Below the pieces are notes generated by a model. It worked only from the letters and a program-made list of their open reading frames with translations, was not told where the DNA came from and did not search any database. Shown one piece after another: positions 36,997-44,825 of a stretch of 64,000 nt of DNA. Numbering within the stretch: the stretch's first letter is position 1; every line of letters begins with the position of its first letter. Source of the stretch: Clostridium folliculivorans (lineage in GTDB: Bacteria; Bacillota; Clostridia; Clostridiales; Clostridiaceae); NCBI RefSeq assembly GCF_024341905.1, contig NZ_BQXY01000010.1:80931-144930 (forward strand), given 5' to 3'. The translations under genes and the position numbers were made by a program.

Positions 36997-38322
36997 ATGG
37001 AAAGAAACGAATTGAGGCTAGAAGCCTTGGACCTAAACCAACAAGGCGCACTTCTTCTTAAGGCGGGAAATATACAAGCTGCAAAAGAAAAATTTAATAA
37101 AGCCATAGAAATTGATCCAATGTTAATGGATAATTATAAAAATTATGGTGATCTTCATATGGCGACTCAAGAATACAGAGAAGCTAAAAGTATGTACAAG
37201 AAGGCGCTATTAATTGAAAAGAGAGGGGAGCTCTATTTCCTCTATGGTAATGCATGTTTTATGAGTGACGATGTTCATGAAGGCCTTGAATACTATAATC
37301 TAGCTATTTCTTCAGGCTATGATAGTGATGAGATGCTATTTTTTATGGGAATGGCGTACGAGCATCTAAATGATGAGCATATGGCTTTGAGGTATTTTCA
37401 AAAGGCATGTATTAAAAATCCTTCAAGGCCAGATTATCTTATTAAAAAAATCACTACTTTAGTTCGTTTAAATATGATTGAAGGTGCTGAGGAAAGCACC
37501 GATGAATTATTGAAGAATAATCCTGAGATGTATGATGGATATCACTTAAAAACACAATTATTAATTCACAAGGGCGACCTTAAAGATGCTATGGAATTTG
37601 CCAAAACAGCTTCCATTCGTTTTCCAGAAGATGCTGATTTAATGTACGATTATGTTAAATGCGTTGCTTTAAGTGGCGAATTGGAGTTAGCTTATAAGCT
37701 TATAGAAACTGCTAAAAGAATGAAATATTTTGAGGATTCGAAACAAGCCTTTACAATGCTTGAGGCGCAAGTTGCAGCTGAGAAAAACGATATAGAACGA
37801 GCTATAGCATGCTGCAAGGAATGTATATCACTTGAGAGCACTGAATATTTTGATGGTGAAGCGCGTTTTATGCTAATGAACTTCTACCTTGCACAAAAAG
37901 ATTATGATAATGCACTGGAAATTGCAACAACTCTTATCGCAAAGGACCAGGAAGATCCTTATTACTATGCTGCTTTATACTATAAACCGTTTTGTCTACG
38001 CCAGTTAAGAAGAGGGGATGAAGCAAGGCCTCTATATAAAGAAGCTAATTCTATTTACCGTTTAGCTACTTTAGAAAACCCTTCAGCTATAGATATTTAT
38101 TTGTATAGGGTTATGTGTTTGAAGGATATAGAGGAGTATGATAAAGCCCTAGAACTTTTGGACTTCATATTTGCAATCAGCGAAAATATCGCTGAAGTTT
38201 ATACATTGAGAGCTGACATTTACCGTTCCTTAGGCAAGGCAACTTTAGCCAAAGAGGAACTTCAGAAAGCATATAAATTAAAACCTGACTTAAAAAATGT
38301 CTATGAACAGGATGGTAAATAG
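36997..38322 (+). CDS. TPR-repeat protein
   Basis: A 441-residue soluble protein composed of about 9-10 tetratricopeptide repeats from residue 1 to the end; a clear unit is KEKFNKAIEIDPMLMDNYKN with its regular Ala/Gly/Pro spacing. TPR proteins serve as scaffolds or chaperones. Its place between the effector pair and the WXG100 genes suggests a substrate-handling or assembly role in this T7SS. It has AGGAGG seven bases before its ATG. Confidence 0.85.
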   Translation: MERNELRLEALDLNQQGALLLKAGNIQAAKEKFNKAIEIDPMLMDNYKNYGDLHMATQEYREAKSMYKKALLIEKRGELYFLYGNACFMSDDVHEGLEYYNLAISSGYDSDEMLFFMGMAYEHLNDEHMALRYFQKACIKNPSRPDYLIKKITTLVRLNMIEGAEESTDELLKNNPEMYDGYHLKTQLLIHKGDLKDAMEFAKTASIRFPEDADLMYDYVKCVALSGELELAYKLIETAKRMKYFEDSKQAFTMLEAQVAAEKNDIERAIACCKECISLESTEYFDGEARFMLMNFYLAQKDYDNALEIATTLIAKDQEDPYYYAALYYKPFCLRQLRRGDEARPLYKEANSIYRLATLENPSAIDIYLYRVMCLKDIEEYDKALELLDFIFAISENIAEVYTLRADIYRSLGKATLAKEELQKAYKLKPDLKNVYEQDGK

Positions 38323-38324
38323 AT

Positions 38325-38642
38325 ATGGCTTTAGCATACGAGAATAATACAGATCTAGCGTTTGATACAGATGCGCTGAGGCAATTTGGAAGTAAGTATG
38401 GCAATATTGCTACTGATTTAAGGACTATGTCTGAGAAACTTGAAACCTGCCTTAAAGAATTAAAGGACAATGGATGGACAACACCTGCTGGAACTGCGTT
38501 CTATAAAATGGTTAACACAAATTGGAGAGACAACATTGAAAAATATGCTGACTTGCTAGACACCTTAAGAGAGATTCTTCAAGAGGCTGCCTCTCAATAT
38601 GATTCATTGGTAGAAAACAATATAGAAAGAACCCAAATTTAG
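38325..38642 (+). CDS. Divergent WXG100-like protein
   Basis: A 105-residue helical hairpin. The turn is G50-W51-T-T-P-A-G56, so the W-x-G motif carries an insertion. Near the C-terminus Y92 is followed by E97 rather than by a D/E four residues later, so the YxxxD/E signal is off by one. It begins two bases after the TPR stop codon, suggesting translational coupling. It probably pairs with the WXG100 protein encoded next or with the effector. Confidence 0.7.
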   Translation: MALAYENNTDLAFDTDALRQFGSKYGNIATDLRTMSEKLETCLKELKDNGWTTPAGTAFYKMVNTNWRDNIEKYADLLDTLREILQEAASQYDSLVENNIERTQI

Positions 38643-38702
38643 AGCATAACAGCCAGTGGCTGATGCTAGTATAGATTAAATAATAGGAAGGAGATAAAAA
38701 TT

Positions 38703-38996
38703 ATGGCAAGTATTAGAGTTACCCCTGAAACTCTGAATGGGGAGGGAAATGATCTTATTGGTTACGCTGGAGATCTATCAGATATTCTTAAGACTATTGA
38801 TAGCAAAGTCCATGAAATTATTGATGGATGGGATGGTTTGGCTCAGGATGCATACTTCGAAATGTATACAACTATGAAGCAAAGCCTTGATAAATTTCCA
38901 GAGTTGGTGGATACAATAGGAAAAGCTACTGTTTCTGCTGCTCAAGCATTTGCTAATGTTGATGAGCAGTTACAGAGTGGGTTTAAAGGAGCATAA
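38703..38996 (+). CDS. WXG100 family protein, EsxA-like
   Basis: A 97-residue protein with W43-D-G45 in the central turn, flanked by two amphipathic helices, and F83-A-N-V-D87 in the position of YxxxD/E. Length and pattern are standard for EsxA homologues, the co-secreted core substrate of T7SSb. It follows a strong GGAAGGAGA ribosome binding site and is the last gene of the locus before a terminator, consistent with high expression. Confidence 0.9.
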   Translation: MASIRVTPETLNGEGNDLIGYAGDLSDILKTIDSKVHEIIDGWDGLAQDAYFEMYTTMKQSLDKFPELVDTIGKATVSAAQAFANVDEQLQSGFKGA

Positions 38997-39035
38997 AAAT
39001 ACTTAGATATTCTTTTTAAAAACAAATGGATTTTG

Positions 39036-39062
39036 GGAGGCTGATTTTAGCCTCCTAAAACT
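39036..39062 (+). terminator. Terminator at the end of the T7SS cluster
   Basis: Stem GGAGGCT / AGCCTCC (39036-39042 and 39049-39055) with a GATTTT loop and a short TAAAACTGTTT tail. It also lies 51 bases from the stop of the convergent gene at 39106 and could act in both directions. Confidence 0.55.
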
Positions 39063-39105
39063 GTTTATGTCAATTTTTGCTGGTAATTTATTTTTTAGGA
39101 AATAA

Positions 39106-39615
39106 TTAAACATTTTTTGATTTATTAAGGATATAACCATAGTAATGCCTTATAGCTTCATCAACCAAAGTATTCATATACACATTTATATCATCATCTA
39201 AGGCTTTTATATGGTTAAGCATCTTAACTGTAGACTTTCTTAAAGTATAGGTTCTTTTAATAGTAAAAAATTCTCCGTCAACAGGAGGAGTTACTCCATT
39301 AGCTAATGTTTTAGTGGTTCTAATATCTAGTATATTTTCTTTAGAGTAATGATTAGTTGTTTCAGCAGCTTTATTTTCATCAGCCTCTTTTGTTATATTC
39401 TTATCTTTTAAAGTATCTAGGGTACTGAGAGTATCATCGCTAGTATTATTTTCAGAATTATTATCAAAGAAGTTAAAACTTGATACTAAAACTTCATTTG
39501 GTTTCAAATGTTGACCATCTTCAAAGTCAACAATTCCATTCATATCGACTTCTTCTTCGTAACCCAAATCATCCGGTCCTATAACAAAGTCTTTACTCTT
39601 TCTTTTTCGTGCCAT
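39106..39615 (-). CDS. Ribbon-helix-helix-like protein, acidic linker
   Basis: A 169-residue protein read from ATG 39615 (MARKRKSK), which has GAGAGG upstream; an open extension to 39684 has no ribosome binding site. The start is basic, the middle (about 15-105) is acidic and low-complexity, and the last 60 residues (FTIKRTYTLRKSTVKMLN, then a helix ending near DEAIRHYYGYI) resemble RHH or plasmid-type DNA-binding domains. It may regulate nearby genes. It is convergent with the T7SS operon. Confidence 0.55.
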   Translation of the reverse strand: MARKRKSKDFVIGPDDLGYEEEVDMNGIVDFEDGQHLKPNEVLVSSFNFFDNNSENNTSDDTLSTLDTLKDKNITKEADENKAAETTNHYSKENILDIRTTKTLANGVTPPVDGEFFTIKRTYTLRKSTVKMLNHIKALDDDINVYMNTLVDEAIRHYYGYILNKSKNV

Positions 39616-39644
39616 ATTTAAATACCTCTCATTAATATTAATTT

Positions 39645-39662
39645 TATTACGAAGTGGGACAT
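39645..39662. repeat. Half copy of the palindromic MITE-like element
   Basis: ATTACGAAGTGGGACATC differs in two bases from the right end of copy A (ATTACGAAGTGGTTCATC at 14675-14692). I could not find the other arm nearby, so this is probably a truncated copy or a shared binding site. Confidence 0.45.
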
Positions 39663-40054
39663 CCACATAAAGTATATATGCCATTCATCATTATAATTTT
39701 GGCTTTAAATTGTAAACTTTTTAAAAACTTAACTTTTATAATGGTAAAGAAGAAAAAAACATATCTTTTTAAAAACAAAAGAAGCTAACCACTAAAATTG
39801 ATTTAAAGTAAAATTATTAACTTTTAAAGAATTAAACTGGGTTAGAAGTAAAGAAGTTAAAAATTTATTGAAAACATGATGGTTAGAAGGGATATTGATA
39901 TAATCATAAATCATTTGAAAGATATAGAAGTTTTTATGAAGGTAGTTACTGAATATGTGTAAGCTTAGGTTATTAATAGTATAATAATCATATAAAACTA
40001 AAAGATACTTGATTATAATATAACTAAAAATCAGTTTTTAAAGGGGGAGTTACT
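39663..40054. other. AT-rich intergenic region
   Basis: About 390 bases without a usable open frame. A TATAAT at 40014-40019 preceded by TTGAT could be an extended -10 element for the Uma2 gene, but no good -35 is present. Confidence 0.3.
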
Positions 40055-40621
40055 ATACCAGTAAATAATAAAAAATATACTTATAGTGATTATTTATGTT
40101 GGCCTGATGATGAAAGCTGGGAGATAATAAATGGAAGTCCATATTTAATGAGTCCTGCACCCTCAAGAGTACATCAAGAAATATCAGGTGAATTATTTTT
40201 TAAAATAAGATTATATTTACAGAATAAAAAGTGCAAGGTTTATGTTGCTCCTTTTGATGTTAGATTATATAACGATGATGAATATGATGATAGTAAGGTT
40301 GCTAATGTTGTTCAGCCGGATATAACTATAATATGTGATGAAAGTAAACTAGATGAAAGAGGTGCAAAAGGAACTCCTGATTTCATAATAGAAATAGTTT
40401 CACCTTCTTCAACTTTTTTAGATTATGTAAAAAAGTTGAATTTATATGGAGATTATGGAGTAAGAGAGTATTGGATTGTAAATCCAGTAAAACGAAATAT
40501 ATTAGTTTATAAGATTACTGAGTCGGATAATTATGGTACACCTGAAATATATAATGAGAATGATAGTATAAGAGTTAGTATATTTGATGATTTAGTCATT
40601 GACCTAGCTACTATCTGGTAA
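40055..40621 (+). CDS. Uma2-family (DUF820) PD-(D/E)XK nuclease with an apparent ATA start
   Basis: The usual Uma2 N-terminus (YTYSDYLCWPDDESWEIING) is encoded before the first ATG at 40148, in the same frame. Upstream, AAGGGGGAG (40041-40049) is followed after five bases by ATA-CCA-GTA at 40055, where ATG would be expected. This start gives 188 residues, a typical Uma2 length. Nuclease-core motifs QPDITII, PDFIIEIVSPSS and YWIVNP are intact. The family is a restriction-like nuclease fold of unknown physiological role. A single G-to-A change in the start codon, or true use of ATA, would explain the pattern. Confidence 0.75.
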   Translation: MPVNNKKYTYSDYLCWPDDESWEIINGSPYLMSPAPSRVHQEISGELFFKIRLYLQNKKCKVYVAPFDVRLYNDDEYDDSKVANVVQPDITIICDESKLDERGAKGTPDFIIEIVSPSSTFLDYVKKLNLYGDYGVREYWIVNPVKRNILVYKITESDNYGTPEIYNENDSIRVSIFDDLVIDLATIW

Positions 40622-40755
40622 TATAGATATTTCATTTATATAAAAACAAATATGTGTAATACATAAATTAGGCTAGTATAAATTTTTGTTTATACTAGTT
40701 TTTTGTTACGCTGAAAACAAATTCTTACAAATTTATTAACATTTACTTGGATGTG

Positions 40756-40784
40756 TTGACACACTTTGTAAGATAAAATACTAT
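40756..40784 (+). promoter_or_regulatory. Sigma-A-type promoter
   Basis: TTGACA (40756-40761) and TACTAT (40779-40784) with a 17-base spacer. It lies about 130 bases before ATG 40913 and is the best promoter match that I found in the window. Confidence 0.6.
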
Positions 40785-40912
40785 ATTTATATAATACAAA
40801 ATATTCCATAAGTTAAAACTAAAGGCAATTATTTAAAATACAACATGAGCCTTTAATGTAATAAAACTAAATAGAAAATCTTACTTGAATAAATAATTAG
40901 GGGGAAGAGTTT

Positions 40913-41401
40913 ATGAATTATAAAATAGTTCAGAGAGATTTTTGGCAGGATGAAAAAATTATGAGTATGACTACTGAAGAGAGATATCTTTATCTATATT
41001 TATTGACTAATCCATATAGTAGTAATATTGGTATCTACAAGATAACAAAAGAACAAATTAAGGAACATACGGGGTACGAAATAGACAAAGTTTGTAATAT
41101 GATAAATAGCCTTATAAGTAACTATAAGGTCATAGCTTACAATGAAGATACTAAGGAAATTGCTATTGAAAAATGGGGCAAGTACAATCTTATAAAAGGC
41201 GGAAAGGTCATGGAAGAATCTATGAAAAAGCAGTTAAGTCTAGTGGTGGATAAGTCGTTAGTAACTTATGTAGCTTTGAATATAAGAAAGAAGTGGGCTT
41301 TAGATTTATATACTCAATATTGTGATAAAGAGTTAACCTATTATGATATAAAAGAGCTACAGTTTAGAAGAAGTAATGAAACTGACTCATATAAAAATTA
41401 G
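40913..41401 (+). CDS. Phage replisome-organizer-like DNA-binding protein
   Basis: A 162-residue protein. Residues 1-95 resemble the N-terminal winged-helix of phage replisome organizers and DnaD-like proteins (FWQDEKIMSMTTEERYLYLY, then GIYKITKEQIKEHTGYE). The usual C-terminal partner domain is missing or replaced by a short helical region. It may be a prophage remnant or a domesticated regulator. It lies upstream of a small coiled-coil gene in the same operon. Confidence 0.6.
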   Translation: MNYKIVQRDFWQDEKIMSMTTEERYLYLYLLTNPYSSNIGIYKITKEQIKEHTGYEIDKVCNMINSLISNYKVIAYNEDTKEIAIEKWGKYNLIKGGKVMEESMKKQLSLVVDKSLVTYVALNIRKKWALDLYTQYCDKELTYYDIKELQFRRSNETDSYKN

Positions 41402-41413
41402 GGGAGGGATATT

Positions 41414-41677
41414 ATGAATAATTTTGAGCAGTATAAGATGGCTCTTTATAAAAGAGAAATTATAAAAAATGGAGACAGAATAGAAAGTCTTACGAAGGCT
41501 AATGAAATGCTTAGCTTAGAAAATGAAAGGTTAAATGCTGAAAATATAAGAATAAAAGAGCAATTAGAGATTTTGAAATTAAAAAATCACGGTTTTGTTG
41601 GTAGAGATAGAAGGGTTGGAACTATAGGGATTTTATGCGATAATGACAATTACGAAAATCAAGGAATTTTAAATTGA
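41414..41677 (+). CDS. Small coiled-coil protein
   Basis: An 87-residue protein behind GGGGAGGGA. Residues 15-60 form a Leu/Asn/Glu heptad-like coiled coil (ESLTKANEMLSLENERLNAE). No family is recognised. It starts 12 bases after the preceding gene and is probably coexpressed with it. Confidence 0.5.
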   Translation: MNNFEQYKMALYKREIIKNGDRIESLTKANEMLSLENERLNAENIRIKEQLEILKLKNHGFVGRDRRVGTIGILCDNDNYENQGILN

Positions 41678-41853
41678 GTTGCTTCAAGAATTTCGGAATA
41701 TATGATTAAATCAAACGTGTTGGGCAAGAATAATTGTGGAATATAAAGGAGAAGAATAAAATTTAATATATTAAGTGTAAATAAAATCCTTCTACAAAAA
41801 CAAGAAAAAGTGATATTATAGATGATGTATAAAAAAACTACGGGAGATTTAAT

Positions 41854-43287
41854 ATGAGCATAATCAAAAATTACATCTATAATACTTTATATCAGGTTAT
41901 GATTATGATCATTCCGCTGATAACAATACCTTATCTAACAAGGATCTTTAGCCCAGACCAAATGGGGCTCAATGCATATACGCTATCAATAGTTAATTAT
42001 TTTATGCTATTTGGTATGCTTGGTATGCAGATGTACGGAAATAGACAGGTTGGATATGTAAGGGATGATAAAGAAAAGCTTAGAAAGTATTTCTGGAGCT
42101 TATACGTAACACAGATTGGGACAAGCTTAATAGCAATGGTTGTATACTATCTATTTGTAGGAATCTTTATAAAGGAAAATCAGTTTATATTCCTTATACA
42201 AGGTCTTAACATGCTTACAATAATACTTGATATATCTTGGCTCTTTATGGGCTTAGAAGACTTTAAAAAGGTTGTTATAAGAAACTCAACCATAAAATTA
42301 GTTGGGCTACTTAGTATCTTTATATTTGTAAGAAGTTCGGATGATTTAATAAAATATATACTTCTAACTATATTCATTAATGTAGCAGGACTTATAATAA
42401 TGTGGGCTTACATACCTAAGGATATAAGAAAGATAGAAGTTGATATAGCTATTATTAAGGAAACTATTTTTCCTCTAATTAGATTATTTTTACCTCAAAT
42501 ATCTGCTCAGGTATACTTATTGCTATCAAGAACCTTAATTGGAGCATTATCAAATAACGATCAAGTTGCTTTTTATGATTATTCTCAAAAAATAATTAAT
42601 ATAATACTATCTCTAGTTGCATCTGTAGGGGTAGTGCTACTACCTAGGATTTCAAATATACTAGGACAAGGCAAGAAGGAAGAGATGAAAAAACTTGTAG
42701 AGCAAGCTTTTGCTTTTGTTTCATATGTATCTATTCCTATGGCTTTTGGATTAATGGGTATATCTAAAATCCTAATATCTTGGTTTTTAGATCCTAAGTA
42801 CTACGCTGTAGAAAATCTAACGGTGGTAAGTTCTATTATAATAGTTGCAGTTAACTGGGCTAATATTATAGGAATGCAATATCTAGTAGGGACAAAGCAA
42901 GAAAATAAATATACTATGTCCATAGTAATATCAGGTGTAATAAACCTAATAATGAATGTTATACTGATACCTAAGTATGGAGCTACTGGTGCAGTAATAT
43001 CAATAATTGAAGCAGAAGTTTTAGGTATAATACTACAGCTGATATTTGTAAGAAAGCAACTGCCTGTTGGTAGAATGTTATTAGGTACAGGCAAGTACTG
43101 GATAGCTTCTATAATTATGATGTTTTTAGTAAGCTATGTAGGTGATTTTATAAATAATCCTATACTGGCAAATATGATTCAAGTACTAGTTGGTGGGGGA
43201 TTCTATCTATTAGTGATGTTTATACTAAAAGATAAGACTCAAGAGTTGGTTTTAAGTAAGGTTAAAGGGATTATAATGAGAAGATAA
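41854..43287 (+). CDS. Polysaccharide flippase (Wzx-like)
   Basis: A 477-residue protein with about 14 predicted membrane helices. The N-terminus (NYIYNTLYQVMIMIIPLIT, then PYLTRIFSPDQMG) is the classic start of RfbX/Wzx oligosaccharide flippases. It would export lipid-linked repeats of the second glycan locus. Its own terminator follows, so it appears to be transcribed alone. Confidence 0.9.
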   Translation: MSIIKNYIYNTLYQVMIMIIPLITIPYLTRIFSPDQMGLNAYTLSIVNYFMLFGMLGMQMYGNRQVGYVRDDKEKLRKYFWSLYVTQIGTSLIAMVVYYLFVGIFIKENQFIFLIQGLNMLTIILDISWLFMGLEDFKKVVIRNSTIKLVGLLSIFIFVRSSDDLIKYILLTIFINVAGLIIMWAYIPKDIRKIEVDIAIIKETIFPLIRLFLPQISAQVYLLLSRTLIGALSNNDQVAFYDYSQKIINIILSLVASVGVVLLPRISNILGQGKKEEMKKLVEQAFAFVSYVSIPMAFGLMGISKILISWFLDPKYYAVENLTVVSSIIIVAVNWANIIGMQYLVGTKQENKYTMSIVISGVINLIMNVILIPKYGATGAVISIIEAEVLGIILQLIFVRKQLPVGRMLLGTGKYWIASIIMMFLVSYVGDFINNPILANMIQVLVGGGFYLLVMFILKDKTQELVLSKVKGIIMRR

Positions 43288-43348
43288 AGGCTTTAACATA
43301 TTATGCAAGATGTTAAACAGTGTTGTGCCATAAAATAGCATGAAAAAA

Positions 43349-43386
43349 TATCAGTGTTTAGCAATATTAAACACTGATATTTTTTT
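43349..43386. terminator. Strong bidirectional terminator
   Basis: Perfect 12-bp stem TATCAGTGTTTA / TAAACACTGATA (43349-43360 and 43368-43379), preceded by an A-run and followed by T7. It lies between the convergent flippase and acyltransferase genes and should serve both. Confidence 0.85.
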
Positions 43387-43450
43387 GATAACACAACACC
43401 TTATTCTTCAAAGATAAAGTAAAGAAAAAAGTATCGTTAAGTTTCATATA

Positions 43451-44533
43451 TTAAAGTGTGATATTTTCTGTTTTTCTAATTCTCAAAGTGATATTTCGTG
43501 CCTTATCAATAAATAAGTATTGAATAGCTAATGGTATAAATACACCTACTAATGTATATGCGATCCACCAATTATCTATAAAAGCTACAACTCCAAACTT
43601 ATTTAAATTATCAAACGGCAACTTATATAATATAATTTGAAGCATTCCTACAAGTTTAAAACATGTTAGATGTAAAGCTAATATAATCAAAGTATTTTTT
43701 CCTATATAAGATATCAAATTAAATTTAAAATTAATTCGATTAATTTCCTTAGATAAATAAATCATAACGTATATACCTAAAAGTGCATTTACTATAAACA
43801 TACTAATACTCGGATAAGAATTAGTTCTCATATCTATGAAATAATTTAGTTTTGAATTATGATATAATATACCAAATGCAGTGATTGAAGTCAGAATATT
43901 CATAGGAACCTTTGGCTCTATTTTTTTGTAAGTGAAGCCTATATAAAAGAACAATAGGGCGACAAATGAAACATTAAAAATTTCACTACCATATCTGCTG
44001 CTTTTGATGTTTATATGCATTTTTGTTAAATAAATTCCTAATATAAAGAATACTAATATAGTTATACATCTTATTGACTCTTTAAAACTGAAGTTTCTAT
44101 TGCAATATGAAATTAAACAGAATAACATGTTTACAATAAATAATGAGGTGACAAACCAAAATGGAGCTAGTAATAACTCTGTTCCATCAAAAAGAAAAAT
44201 ATGTACAGCACTTTTTGCTACACTAGTAAACGAATATATTTTTTCAGTGCTATCAATAATGCCTATTTTGTAAATTAGGTTATTTAATACTAAAAATATA
44301 AATTCGTATTTTATAAAAGGTAAATATAAAGATTTTAGACGTTTTTTTAATAAACTAAAAGGAGAGCTTGAATAATCTTCCTTGTAAAAATATCCGCTTA
44401 TAAAAAAGAATATAGGCATGTGGAATAAGTAAATAATTTGATATCCTTTTGCTCCACAATGTCCCATTACTACTGTTATAATGGCTATTCCTTTTAAGAT
44501 ATCGGCATAGTTTGATCTTTCCTCAATTTTCAA
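43451..44533 (-). CDS. Acyltransferase family 3 (OafA/WecH-like) membrane protein
   Basis: About 360 residues with 10 or so membrane helices. The signature YADILKGIAIITVVMGHCG near the N-terminus and FHMPIFFFISGYFY soon after identify acyltransferase-3 (OafA-type) proteins; the conserved His of the first helix is present. It probably O-acetylates a surface polysaccharide. I chose TTG 44533, which has AAAGGGGTG six bases upstream, over ATG 44557, which has none. It is transcribed opposite to its neighbours. Confidence 0.85.
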   Translation of the reverse strand: MKIEERSNYADILKGIAIITVVMGHCGAKGYQIIYLFHMPIFFFISGYFYKEDYSSSPFSLLKKRLKSLYLPFIKYEFIFLVLNNLIYKIGIIDSTEKIYSFTSVAKSAVHIFLFDGTELLLAPFWFVTSLFIVNMLFCLISYCNRNFSFKESIRCITILVFFILGIYLTKMHINIKSSRYGSEIFNVSFVALLFFYIGFTYKKIEPKVPMNILTSITAFGILYHNSKLNYFIDMRTNSYPSISMFIVNALLGIYVMIYLSKEINRINFKFNLISYIGKNTLIILALHLTCFKLVGMLQIILYKLPFDNLNKFGVVAFIDNWWIAYTLVGVFIPLAIQYLFIDKARNITLRIRKTENITL

Positions 44534-44825
44534 TAGTAACACCCCTTTTGTATACATTTATCCACGGCTATTATAACATGATAATTGCAAAAAGAATATA
44601 TTGTTAATTATTGTTTTAAGTGTATTGGCTGATTTTATAACATAAGTTATATATTTAAGTAGGGAAAAATATTGAAGAAAAAGAATTTAAATTGATTTTT
44701 AAAAACTATATTTCAATTAGTAATTATAGTGCACAAATTTGTAGATATAGTTATAATGTAGTTGTTAAGCTTTTAAGGAGTTTAAATAGAATTAATGTAA
44801 AACATGAAAAGTAAGGAGATATTGT

